A DNA stretch of 64,000 bases, taken from Variovorax sp. dw_308. GTDB lineage: Bacteria > Pseudomonadota > Gammaproteobacteria > Burkholderiales > Burkholderiaceae_C. The position numbers and the translations under genes are program-made. The notes below the pieces were generated by a model. It was not told the origin of the DNA, did not search any database, and saw only the letters and a list, made by a program, of their open reading frames with translations. Every line of letters begins with the position of its first letter. Position 1 is the stretch's first letter. Shown in pieces: positions 43,981 through 52,424 of this stretch. The DNA lies in the NCBI RefSeq assembly GCF_019207085.1, contig NZ_JAATOM010000011.1:62001-126000 (forward strand), given 5' to 3'.

Positions 43981-44823
43981 TCACATGCGGCCCAGGGCTT
44001 GTACGCGCCATGCGAGCCACAGCTTGCGCACGGGCGTCAGGCTCACGCGCTGGTTCAGCACCTGGAAGTTGTCGCCCTCGATCTCGCGCAGCAGCGTGCG
44101 ATAGATGCTGGCCATCATCAGGCCGGGCTTCTGCGTGCGCCGGTCGGCGGGGGGCAGCAGCGCCAGCGCCTCGTCGTAGGCCGCATGGGCGCGCGCGGCC
44201 TGGAACTTCATCAGCGCGACGAAGCGCTCGGAGTACACGCGGTTGAGCAACTCGTGCGCCTTCACATCGAACTGCTGCAGCTCATTCACCGGCAGGTAGA
44301 TGCGGCCTCGCATCGCGTCTTCGCCCACGTCGCGAATGATGTTGGTCAACTGCAGCGCCAGGCCCAGCTTGTGCGCGTACCCGGTGGTGCTTTGCTCGGT
44401 CTGGCCGAAGATGCGCGCAGCCACCTCGCCGACCACGCCGGCCACCAGGTGGCAGTACTGCGCGAGGTTGGGAAACGCGAGGTAGCGCGTCTGTTCCAGG
44501 TCCATCTGGCAGCCGTCGATGACCTGCTGCAATTGCCGCGCCTCGATGCCGAATTCGGCGGCGCAGGGCATCAGCGCCTTCATCACCGGATGGCTTGGCT
44601 GGCCGGCAAACGCCTGCGCCACCTCGGTGCGCCACCAGGCGAGCTTGGTGGCCGCGACGCCGGGGTCGCGCACTTCGTCGACCACGTCGTCGACCTCGCG
44701 GCAGAAAGCATAGAAGGCCGTGATGGCCGCACGGCGCGGCTTCGGCAGGAAGAGGAAGGCGTAGTAGAAGCTGCTGCCCGATGCGGCGGCTTTTTGCTGG
44801 ACGTATTGCTCGGGCGTGGTCAT
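43981..44823 (-). CDS. hpnD: Presqualene diphosphate synthase HpnD
   Basis: 280 residues from the ATG at 44823 (MTTPEQYVQQKAAASGSSFY). The two Asp-rich prenyl-diphosphate motifs are REVDDVVDEVRD and NIIRDVGEDAMRGRIYLP. It condenses two farnesyl diphosphates to presqualene diphosphate. The conserved start region SSFYYAFLFLPKPRRAAITA fits HpnD and not plant-type phytoene synthase. It lies 46 bp after hpnC. Confidence 0.93.
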   Translation of the reverse strand: MTTPEQYVQQKAAASGSSFYYAFLFLPKPRRAAITAFYAFCREVDDVVDEVRDPGVAATKLAWWRTEVAQAFAGQPSHPVMKALMPCAAEFGIEARQLQQVIDGCQMDLEQTRYLAFPNLAQYCHLVAGVVGEVAARIFGQTEQSTTGYAHKLGLALQLTNIIRDVGEDAMRGRIYLPVNELQQFDVKAHELLNRVYSERFVALMKFQAARAHAAYDEALALLPPADRRTQKPGLMMASIYRTLLREIEGDNFQVLNQRVSLTPVRKLWLAWRVQALGRM

Positions 44824-44869
44824 CGTGAATCCGGGGTCATTGCCCCCAATTGTCAACGACGCGCTGCGC

Positions 44870-45715
44870 TTACATCAGCATCGCGCGCCAGGCCAGCAGC
44901 GGCGCGTCCGTCGCCCCGACGGTCGGGCGATGGCGCAGCGTGTCGAAGTCCAGCGCCTCGATCTTGTCGAGGATCCGCAGCCCGCCCTGCACCACGAGGC
45001 GCAGCTCCCAGCCCATGCGTCCCGGCACGCGGTGCACCAGCGGCGCGCCCTGCTGCATCAGCTCGCGCGCCCAGGCGACCTCGGCGGCGATCAGCTTCTT
45101 CATGGCTTGCGACGGCGGCACGGCGGAGGCCGCAGTGAAGGCCTTGAGCTTGCCCGGCTTCACGCGATGCGCCGCGCAATCGGCCAGCGGAAAGTACAGG
45201 CGGCCCCGCGGCAGGTCCACGCTCGGGTCCTGCCAGAAATTGATGAGCTGCAACGATGTGCAGATCGCATCGCTTTGCGTCTGCGACACCGGCTCATGGA
45301 TGTCGAACAGGTGCAACATCAGCCGCCCGATCGGGTTGGCCGAGCGCGAGCAATAGTCGAGAAGCTGGGCGCGGTCGATGTAGTCGGTGCCGTCGCGGGA
45401 TTTCTCGATGTCCTGCGCGAAGGCAGAGAGCAGGGCGGCCAGCAGCGGCTCCGGCAGTGCGAAGTCGTGCATCGCCTTGGCCAGCGGGCCGAACACCTCG
45501 GGCCAGCGGGCCGAAACCTTGCTGCCGCGCGCCACGGCGCGCAGGTCGGCGCGATACGCCTTCAGCTGGGCCAGCCGTTCATCGGCGGAGGCATCGCCTT
45601 CGTCCGCGATGTCGTCGGCCGTGCGCGCGAAGCCATAGATGGCCGTGATGGGAGGTCGCAGCCGCGGCGGACAGAGCAGCGAGGCGACGGGGAAGTTTTC
45701 ATAATGTTCAGCCAC
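44870..45715 (-). CDS. hpnC: Squalene synthase-like HpnC
   Basis: About 281 residues if it starts at the GTG at 45715 (VAEHYENFPVASLLCPPRLR), where conserved sequence begins; in-frame ATGs at 45745 and 45772 would extend it, the latter overlapping kup. Asp-rich motif 1 is ARTADDIADEG and motif 2 is QLINFWQDPSVD. HpnC converts presqualene diphosphate into hydroxysqualene for HpnE. First gene of the hpnCDE operon, divergent from kup. Confidence 0.9.
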   Translation of the reverse strand: MAEHYENFPVASLLCPPRLRPPITAIYGFARTADDIADEGDASADERLAQLKAYRADLRAVARGSKVSARWPEVFGPLAKAMHDFALPEPLLAALLSAFAQDIEKSRDGTDYIDRAQLLDYCSRSANPIGRLMLHLFDIHEPVSQTQSDAICTSLQLINFWQDPSVDLPRGRLYFPLADCAAHRVKPGKLKAFTAASAVPPSQAMKKLIAAEVAWARELMQQGAPLVHRVPGRMGWELRLVVQGGLRILDKIEALDFDTLRHRPTVGATDAPLLAWRAMLM

Positions 45716-45755
45716 GCGGCGGATTGTCGGGCACGGCTGTACCATCCCTGCGCAC

Positions 45756-47666
45756 ATGACGTCCTCGGCCACGCCTTCCCAATCCGGCCACGCGGGTCAT
45801 GGCGGCGGATCGCTGGGCGTGATGGTGGCGGCCCTGGGTGTGGTCTTCGGCGACATCGGCACCTCGCCGCTCTATGCCTTCAAGGAAACGCTGAATCCGG
45901 AGCACGGCGTCGCCTTCACGCCCGATGCGGTGCTGGGCCTGTTGTCGCTGATCTTCTGGGGCTTGACGGTGGTCGTCACCTTCAAGTACGTGATCTTCGT
46001 GCTGCGTGCGGACTACGACGGCGAAGGCGGCATCCTGGCCCTGCAGGCACTCGCGCGGCGCTCGGTGAAGGGTCCGCACACGCCCGCGTGGCTGTGGCGC
46101 CTCCTCGGCCTGCTGGGCCTGGTCGGCGCGGCCATGTTCTACGGCGACAGCCTGATCACGCCGGCCATCTCGGTGCTGTCGGCCGTCGAGGGGCTGGAGG
46201 TGGAGGCCCATGCATTGAAGCCTTTCATCGTACCGATCACCATGGCCATCCTGGTCGCGTTGTTCGCGGTGCAGCGCCATGGCACGCATGCGGTCGGCAA
46301 GGTGTTCGGGCCGGTCATGTTGCTGTGGTTCGTGGTGCTCGGCGTGGCCGGCCTGCTGCAAGTGCTGAAGCAGCCACAGGTGCTGGCGGCGCTCGATCCG
46401 AGCCGCGCAGCCGGGTTCCTGGTCACGCACCGGGCCCAGTCGCTCGCTGTGCTGGGCGCGGTGTTCCTGGCCTTCACCGGCGGCGAGGCGCTCTATGCCG
46501 ACATGGGTCATTTCGGCGCCCGACCGATCCGCATTGCCTGGCTCTTCGTCGCGATGCCCGGGCTGGTGCTCAACTACTTCGGCCAGGGCGCGCTGGTGCT
46601 GGGCAACCCGGCCGCCATCGACAACCCCTTCTTCCGCATGTTCCCGTCGTGGGCCGTGCTGCCGATGGTGGCGCTGGCCGCGTTTGCCACCGTGATCGCG
46701 TCGCAGGCGGTGATCTCGGGGGCTTTCTCGCTCACCGCGCAGGCCATGCGCATGGGCTACCTGCCGCGCATGCGCATCGTGCAGACTTCCGGCGCCGCCA
46801 TCGGGCAGGTCTACGTGCCCACCATCAACTGGCTGCTGATGGTGGGCGTGCTGCTGCTGGTGGTCGGATTCGGCAGTTCCAGCGCGCTGTCGGCGGCCTA
46901 TGGCATCGCGGTCTCGATCACGATGGTCACCACGACCTTGCTGGCAAGCGTGGTGGCCTACGAGCTGTGGCGCTGGAACCGCGTGGCGGTGGTCGCCGGC
47001 GCCAGCGTCTTCGCCGCGATCGACCTGACTTTCGTGGTGGCCAACAGCCTCAAGGTGGCGCAAGGCGGGTGGCTGACGCTGGCCGTGGCGTTGTTGGTGA
47101 TGATCTTGTTCACGACCTGGTCCAAGGGCCGGCGGCTGGGCCTGAAGGCAGCCGAAGCCCACCAGTTGCCACTGGAGCCCTTCATCGAATCGTTGGCGGG
47201 CCACATGCCGCACCGGGTCGGCGGCACGGCCGTGTTCCTGAATGCCGATGCGATCTCGGTGCCGCACGCGCTGCTGCACAACCTCAAGCACAACCAAGTG
47301 CTGCATGCGCAGGTGATCGTGCTGGTGGTGCATTCCAGCCCGACCCCGCGCGTCGATGCCGCCCATCGGATCGTGGCGCGCGACTTGGGCCACGGCATCT
47401 GGGCGGTGACAGCCAACCACGGCTTCATGGAGCGGCCCGACGTGCCTGAATTCGTGCGCATCTTTGCCTACCAGAAGGGGCTGGCCTGCGAGGCGATGAG
47501 CACGTCCTACTTCACTTCGCGCGCGTCGGTCACGCCTGGGCAGCTGCCAGGCATGAACCCGGTGCGTCAGGCGCTCTTCGGCTGGCTCCAGCGCAACGCG
47601 GGCAGGGCGTCGGACTATTTCGAACTGCCGGGTAATCGGCTGGTGGAGATGGGGCAGCGCAATTAG
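45756..47666 (+). CDS. kup: Kup low-affinity potassium permease
   Basis: A 636-residue KUP/HAK/KT transporter with 12 helices and a C-terminal cytoplasmic domain. The family signature GVVFGDIGTSPLYAFKETLN is near the N terminus; FTGGEALYADMGHFGARPIR and the helix SQAVISGAFSLTAQAMRMGY are also canonical. It takes up K+ with protons. A strong terminator follows. The ATG at 45756 lies 40 bp from the proposed divergent hpnC start. Confidence 0.95.
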   Translation: MTSSATPSQSGHAGHGGGSLGVMVAALGVVFGDIGTSPLYAFKETLNPEHGVAFTPDAVLGLLSLIFWGLTVVVTFKYVIFVLRADYDGEGGILALQALARRSVKGPHTPAWLWRLLGLLGLVGAAMFYGDSLITPAISVLSAVEGLEVEAHALKPFIVPITMAILVALFAVQRHGTHAVGKVFGPVMLLWFVVLGVAGLLQVLKQPQVLAALDPSRAAGFLVTHRAQSLAVLGAVFLAFTGGEALYADMGHFGARPIRIAWLFVAMPGLVLNYFGQGALVLGNPAAIDNPFFRMFPSWAVLPMVALAAFATVIASQAVISGAFSLTAQAMRMGYLPRMRIVQTSGAAIGQVYVPTINWLLMVGVLLLVVGFGSSSALSAAYGIAVSITMVTTTLLASVVAYELWRWNRVAVVAGASVFAAIDLTFVVANSLKVAQGGWLTLAVALLVMILFTTWSKGRRLGLKAAEAHQLPLEPFIESLAGHMPHRVGGTAVFLNADAISVPHALLHNLKHNQVLHAQVIVLVVHSSPTPRVDAAHRIVARDLGHGIWAVTANHGFMERPDVPEFVRIFAYQKGLACEAMSTSYFTSRASVTPGQLPGMNPVRQALFGWLQRNAGRASDYFELPGNRLVEMGQRN

Positions 47667-47687
47667 GGCCGTTCTCGCCAATCTGCC

Positions 47688-47717
47688 AACAGGGCCTCTT
47701 CGGAGGCCCTGTTTCAT
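47688..47717 (+). terminator. Intrinsic terminator after kup
   Basis: An 11-bp perfect stem, AACAGGGCCTC/GAGGCCCTGTT, closed by a TTCG tetraloop and followed by TCATTC. It ends 22 bp before the kup-downstream promoter and separates kup from pump 2. Confidence 0.85.
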
Positions 47718-47735
47718 TCGGCCGATTGTTTGTCA

Positions 47736-47764
47736 TTGACAAGGATTCGCGTTTACCCTAGATT
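47736..47764 (+). promoter_or_regulatory. Sigma-70 promoter of efflux pump 2
   Basis: -35 TTGACA (47736-47741), 17-bp spacer, -10 TAGATT (47759-47764). It precedes the MFP start by 48 bp. It is one of the best promoter matches in the window, and the predicted start of transcription lies inside the adjacent operator. Confidence 0.8.
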
Positions 47765-47784
47765 ACTAACCGCCCGGTCAGTAA
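47763..47784. promoter_or_regulatory. TetR-type operator overlapping the pump 2 promoter
   Basis: TTACTAACC-N4-GGTCAGTAA: 9-bp arms with one mismatch, overlapping the end of the -10 hexamer and the start site. The form is that of AcrR/TtgR-type operators. No TetR gene lies next to it. Confidence 0.7.
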
Positions 47785-47811
47785 CTGGACCGATCCATTC
47801 CTGAGGGTTCC

Positions 47812-48990
47812 ATGACCGAGACCGATTCGCGCCGCTTCCCAACCCTCCCCAGCAAGGTTTTCGCGCTCCTGCTGGCCACCACCGCGCTGGCCGGTTGCAG
47901 CAAGCCCGTTGCCACCGAAGAGCCGGTGCGTGCGGTGAAGGTCATGACCGTCGGCGCCAGCGCCTTCGGCACCGAACCCGAGTTCTCCGCCGAGGTCAGG
48001 CCCCGCATCGAATCGCGCCTGGGTTTTCGCGTGGCGGGCAAGATCACCCGGCGCCAGGCGGAAATCGGCCAGCAGGTGAAGGCCGGCCAGGTGCTGGCCC
48101 AGCTCGATCCGCAGGACTATCGCCTCGCCGCCGATGCCGCACGCGCCCAACTGGCCGCGGCCACGACCAATCGCGACCTCGCCGCGGCCCACCTCAAGCG
48201 CTACAAGGAATTGCGCGATCAGAACTTCATCAGCGGCGCCGACCTGGAGAACCGCGAGAACACCTTCAAGGCGGCGCAGGCCCAGTTCGAGCAGGCGCAG
48301 GCGCAGCTTTCGTCCCAAGGCAACCAGGCGAGCTACACGACGTTGGTGGCCGATGTGTCGGGCATCGTCACGGCCATCGAGGCCGAGCCGGGGCAGGTGG
48401 TCACGGCCGGCATGCCGGTGGTGCGCATCGCGCAGGATGGCGCCCGCGACGTGGTGTTCTCCGTGCCGGAAGACCGCGCGGGTCTGGTCAAGGTCGGCTC
48501 GCCGGTCGCGGTGCGCGGCTGGTCGGATGAACGCGAGATCGACGGCACGGTGCGCGAGGTCGCCGTGAGCGCCGACCCGGTGACGCGAACCTACACCGTG
48601 AAGGTCGCGATCGACGCCGCGAAATCCCCGCCGCTCGGCAGCACCGTCTACGCGCGCCCGAAGTCGCTGTCGCACAGCGGCGTGGCGGTGATCAAGCTGC
48701 CGACCAGCGCGCTGCGCCAGGACGGCCTGAACAGCGCGGTCTGGGTGCTCGACAAGAACACGATGACGGTGCGTTCGCAGCCGGTGCGGCTCGCGACTGC
48801 GGACGGCAACGAAGCCGTGCTCGCAGACGGCCTCGCGCCGGGAATGCTGGTGGTGGTCGCGGGCGTGCATGTGCTGCAGCCGAACCAGAAGGTCACGCTC
48901 TATGAGCCCAAGGTGATCTCGACGCCCGCCGCGCCTTCGCAGCGACAGGTAAAGGCGTTCGACCCGATGCCGGCGGGCGCCTCGCGATGA
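47812..48990 (+). CDS. RND efflux membrane-fusion lipoprotein (pump 2)
   Basis: 392 residues. The signal ends LLLATTALAGCSKP, so it is a lipoprotein. Lipoyl/barrel-sandwich parts are FRVAGKITRRQAEIGQQVKA and VSGIVTAIEAEPGQVVTAGM, with the alpha-hairpin at about 110-165, and the beta-barrel and membrane-proximal domains after it. It joins the pump 2 permease to an outer-membrane channel, which is not encoded nearby and must come from elsewhere (a TolC/OprM-type protein). Its stop overlaps the permease start (ATGA). Confidence 0.92.
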   Translation: MTETDSRRFPTLPSKVFALLLATTALAGCSKPVATEEPVRAVKVMTVGASAFGTEPEFSAEVRPRIESRLGFRVAGKITRRQAEIGQQVKAGQVLAQLDPQDYRLAADAARAQLAAATTNRDLAAAHLKRYKELRDQNFISGADLENRENTFKAAQAQFEQAQAQLSSQGNQASYTTLVADVSGIVTAIEAEPGQVVTAGMPVVRIAQDGARDVVFSVPEDRAGLVKVGSPVAVRGWSDEREIDGTVREVAVSADPVTRTYTVKVAIDAAKSPPLGSTVYARPKSLSHSGVAVIKLPTSALRQDGLNSAVWVLDKNTMTVRSQPVRLATADGNEAVLADGLAPGMLVVVAGVHVLQPNQKVTLYEPKVISTPAAPSQRQVKAFDPMPAGASR

Positions 48991-51900
48991 GCGCGGCCGA
49001 AGAACCGGGCTCGCCGTCTCTTGGCGAGCGGCAAGGACACGAACGCCCGGTCGCGGGGGCGGCAACGAGCACGCCAGCGGCTGAGCGGAAGCCCGGCTTC
49101 AACCTCTCCAAGTGGGCGCTCGACCACGGTCCGCTCACGCGCTACCTGATGCTCGTGCTGATGCTGCTGGGCTTCGCCTCGTACTTCCAGCTCGGCCAGG
49201 ACGAAGACCCGCCCTTCACCTTCCGCGCGATGGTGGTGCGCACCTACTGGCCCGGCGCCACCGCCCAGCAGGTGGCGGAACAGGTCACGGACAAGCTCGA
49301 GAAGACGCTGCAGGAAGTGCCTTTCGCCGACCGCATCCGCAGCTACTCCAAGCCCGGCGAGTCGCAGATCATCCTCACCATCAAGGACTCGTCGAAGCCC
49401 GCCGACGTGCCCAACGTCTGGTACACGGTGCGCAAGAAGATCGGCGACATGCGCTACACGCTGCCCGGCACCATCCAGGGCCCCTTCTTCAACGACGAGT
49501 TCGGCGATGTCTACGGCGTGATCTACGCGCTGGAAAGCGACGGCTTCAGCTATGCCGAGCTCAAGGACTTTGCGGACGACGTGCGCCAGCAACTGCTGCG
49601 CGTGAAGGACGTGGCCAAGGTCGACCAGTTCGGCGTGCAGGACGAGAAGATCTGGATCGAGGTCTCGCAGAAACGCCTCGCGCAACTGGGCCTCGACTTC
49701 AACGCGGTGCTGGCCCAGCTCGGTGCGCAGAACGCGGTGGAAAGCGCCGGCACCATCCAGTCGCCCAACGACGTGCTGCAGGTGCGCGTGGGCGGCCAGT
49801 TCACCAGCGTCGAGCAGCTGCGCGCGATGCCGATCCGCGGCTCTTCGGGCAGCCTGCTCAAGCTCGGCGACATCGCCGAGGTCAAGCGCGGCTACGTCGA
49901 TCCGCCCGCCGTGAAGATGCACTACCAGGGCGAGGAGGTCATCGGCCTCGGCATCTCGATGGCCAAGGGCGGCGACATCATCGCGTTGGGCAAGGCCTTG
50001 CGCACCGCCACCGCCGACATCGAGAAGCGCCTGCCCGCCGGCGTGCAACTCGCGCAGGTGCAGGACCAGCCGGTGGCCGTGTCGCGCTCGGTCAACGAGT
50101 TCGTCGGCACGCTGATCGAGGCGGTGGTGATCGTGCTCGGCGTGAGTTTCATTTCGCTCGGCCTGCACAAGGGCAAGAGGCAGGGCTGGACGCGCTTCAC
50201 GGGGGGCTGGTATGTGGACCTGCGACCGGGCCTCGTGGTGGCGATCACCATTCCACTGGTGCTGGCCGTCACCTTCCTCGCGATGAACTACTTCGGCATC
50301 GGGCTGCACAAGATCTCGCTGGGCTCGCTGATCATCGCGCTCGGCCTGCTGGTGGATGACGCGATCATTGCCGTCGAGATGATGGTTCGGAAGATGGAAG
50401 AGGGCTACGACAAGGTCCGCGCCGCGACCTTCGCGTATGAAGTGACGGCCATGCCGATGCTCACCGGCACGCTGATCACGGCGGCCGGCTTCCTGCCGAT
50501 CGGCCTGGCCAAGTCGCAGGTCGGCGAATACACCTTCGCGATCTTCGGCGTGACGGTGGTGGCGCTGGTGCTGTCGTGGATCGTGTCGGTGTACTTCGTG
50601 CCCTACCTCGGCACGGTGCTGCTCAAGGTCAAGCCGCACGACCCCGATGCACCGCCGCACGAGTTGTTCGACACGCCGTTCTACAACAGCTTTCGGCGCG
50701 CGGTGAACTGGTGCGTGACGCACCGCTGGATCACCATCGGCGCGACCGTCCTAATCTTCGGACTGGGCATTGTCGGCATGGGCCGGGTGCAGCAGCAGTT
50801 CTTCCCCGATTCGAGCCGGCCTGAACTGATGGTCGAGATCTGGTTCCCGGAAGGCACCTCGTTCACCGCCAACGAGGAAGTGACCCGGCGCGTCGAGCGG
50901 CGCTTCATGGAGGAGACTGGCGTGACCTCGGTCGCCACCTGGATCGGCTCGGGCGCGCCGCGCTTCTACCTTCCGCTCGACCAGGTCTTTCCCCAGACCA
51001 ACGTGTCGCAGTTCATCGTGCTGGCCCGCGACCTGAAGCAGCGCGAGGCCTTGCGCATCAAGGTCCCGGCGCTGCTGGCGCAGGAATTCCCCGAAGTGCG
51101 CGGCCGCGTGAAGCTGCTGCCCAACGGACCGCCGGTCACCTACCCAGTGCAGTTCCGCGTGACCGGCACGGACCCGACCCAACTGCGCCTGCACGCCGAC
51201 GAGGTCAAGGCGGTCCTGCGCGAGAACACCCACATGCGCGGCGTCAACGACAACTGGAACGAGTCGGTCAAGGTCATCCGCCTCGAAGTCGACCAGGCCA
51301 AGGCGCGGGCGCTGGGCATCACGAGCCAGGCGATCGCACAGGCCTCCCGCACCATGTTCACCGGCACCCCGGTCGGCCAGTACCGCGAAAGCGACAGGCT
51401 CATCGACATCGTGCTGCGCCAGTCGCCCGACGAGCGCGAAGCCATCTCCGACATCGGCAACGCCTACCTGCCCACCGCATCGGGCCGTTCGATCCCGCTC
51501 ACGCAGATCGCCAGGCCGGTCTTCACCTGGGAGCCCGGCGTGATGTGGCGCGAGAACCGCGACTACGCCATCACCGTGCAGGGCGACATCGTCGAGGGCC
51601 TCCAGGGCGCGACGGTCACCAACGAACTGCTGCCGAAGTTGCGCGAACTGGAAGGCAAATGGCGCGCCGACGGCCAGGTCAACTACCGCATCGCCGTGGC
51701 CGGCGCCGTGGAGGAGAGCAGCAAGGGCTCGTCCTCCATCGTGGCAGGCGTGCCGATCATGTTGTTCCTGGTCTTCACCCTGCTGGTGCTGCAACTGCAC
51801 AGCTTCAGCCGATCGCTGCTGGTCTTCATCACCGGCCCGCTCGGCATCGCGGGCGTGGCCGGCGCGTTGCTGCTGCTCGATCGTCCGTTCGGCTTCGTCG

Positions 51901-52235
51901 CGCTGCTCGGCGTGATCGCGCTGATGGGCATGATCCAGCGCAACTCGGTGATCCTGATCGACCAGATCGAAAGCGACCGCCGCGCCGGCGTGCCGGCCTG
52001 GGATGCGATCGTCGAATCTGCGGTGCGCCGGTTGCGGCCGATCGTGCTGACCGCCGCGGCCGCGGTGCTGGCGATGATCCCGCTCTCGCGCAGCGTGTTC
52101 TGGGGTCCGATGGCCGTGGCGATCATGGGCGGCCTCATCGTGGCCACCGTGCTGACGCTGCTGGCGCTGCCCGCGATGTATGCCGCTGCATTCCGTGTGA
52201 GGCGCGAGCCAAAAGCGGCTTCCGTTCCAGCTTAA
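48987..52235 (+). CDS. RND efflux permease (pump 2)
   Basis: 1082 residues, a proton-driven RND transporter. An unusual N-terminal extension of about 40 polar residues (Pro/Glu/Arg-rich) precedes the first helix (RYLMLVLMLLGFASYFQLGQ). Proton-relay Asp residues are in LGLLVDDAIIAVEMM. An extra loop of about 20 residues (HKGKRQGWTRFTGGWYVDLR) lies between the second and third helices, where most RND pumps have only a few residues. The C-terminal half has GVIALMGMIQRNSVILIDQI. The pump is encoded without its own channel or regulator. Confidence 0.93.
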   Translation: MSAAEEPGSPSLGERQGHERPVAGAATSTPAAERKPGFNLSKWALDHGPLTRYLMLVLMLLGFASYFQLGQDEDPPFTFRAMVVRTYWPGATAQQVAEQVTDKLEKTLQEVPFADRIRSYSKPGESQIILTIKDSSKPADVPNVWYTVRKKIGDMRYTLPGTIQGPFFNDEFGDVYGVIYALESDGFSYAELKDFADDVRQQLLRVKDVAKVDQFGVQDEKIWIEVSQKRLAQLGLDFNAVLAQLGAQNAVESAGTIQSPNDVLQVRVGGQFTSVEQLRAMPIRGSSGSLLKLGDIAEVKRGYVDPPAVKMHYQGEEVIGLGISMAKGGDIIALGKALRTATADIEKRLPAGVQLAQVQDQPVAVSRSVNEFVGTLIEAVVIVLGVSFISLGLHKGKRQGWTRFTGGWYVDLRPGLVVAITIPLVLAVTFLAMNYFGIGLHKISLGSLIIALGLLVDDAIIAVEMMVRKMEEGYDKVRAATFAYEVTAMPMLTGTLITAAGFLPIGLAKSQVGEYTFAIFGVTVVALVLSWIVSVYFVPYLGTVLLKVKPHDPDAPPHELFDTPFYNSFRRAVNWCVTHRWITIGATVLIFGLGIVGMGRVQQQFFPDSSRPELMVEIWFPEGTSFTANEEVTRRVERRFMEETGVTSVATWIGSGAPRFYLPLDQVFPQTNVSQFIVLARDLKQREALRIKVPALLAQEFPEVRGRVKLLPNGPPVTYPVQFRVTGTDPTQLRLHADEVKAVLRENTHMRGVNDNWNESVKVIRLEVDQAKARALGITSQAIAQASRTMFTGTPVGQYRESDRLIDIVLRQSPDEREAISDIGNAYLPTASGRSIPLTQIARPVFTWEPGVMWRENRDYAITVQGDIVEGLQGATVTNELLPKLRELEGKWRADGQVNYRIAVAGAVEESSKGSSSIVAGVPIMLFLVFTLLVLQLHSFSRSLLVFITGPLGIAGVAGALLLLDRPFGFVALLGVIALMGMIQRNSVILIDQIESDRRAGVPAWDAIVESAVRRLRPIVLTAAAAVLAMIPLSRSVFWGPMAVAIMGGLIVATVLTLLALPAMYAAAFRVRREPKAASVPA

Positions 52236-52259
52236 AATGCGCAGTTGACCGATTTCGAG

Positions 52260-52291
52260 CGGGTGGTCTGCACAAAGGGCCGCCCGTTTTT
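52260..52291 (+). terminator. Intrinsic terminator after efflux pump 2
   Basis: CGGGTGGTC pairs with GGCCGCCCG (two G-U pairs) and is followed by TTTTT. It lies 24 bp after the RND permease stop and before the tRNA-Leu gene. Confidence 0.8.
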
Positions 52292-52309
52292 CGTTGATTT
52301 CATCGGACC

Positions 52310-52396
52310 GCGCGGGTGGCGAAATTGGTAGACGCACCAGGTTTAGGTCCTGACGTTCGCAAGAACGTGCCGGTTCGAGTCCGGCCCCGCGCACCA
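52310..52396 (+). tRNA. tRNA-Leu(UAG)
   Basis: An 87-nt class II tRNA. Acceptor stem GCGCGGG/CCCGCGC, D-loop AATTGGTAGAC, anticodon loop TTTAGGT (anticodon UAG), variable arm TGACGTTCGCAAGAACGT, T-loop TTCGAGT, and encoded CCA. It sits 28 bp upstream of tig. Confidence 0.96.
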
Positions 52397-52424
52397 GCTC
52401 CAAACTCCTTTTGAGGAACAAAAA

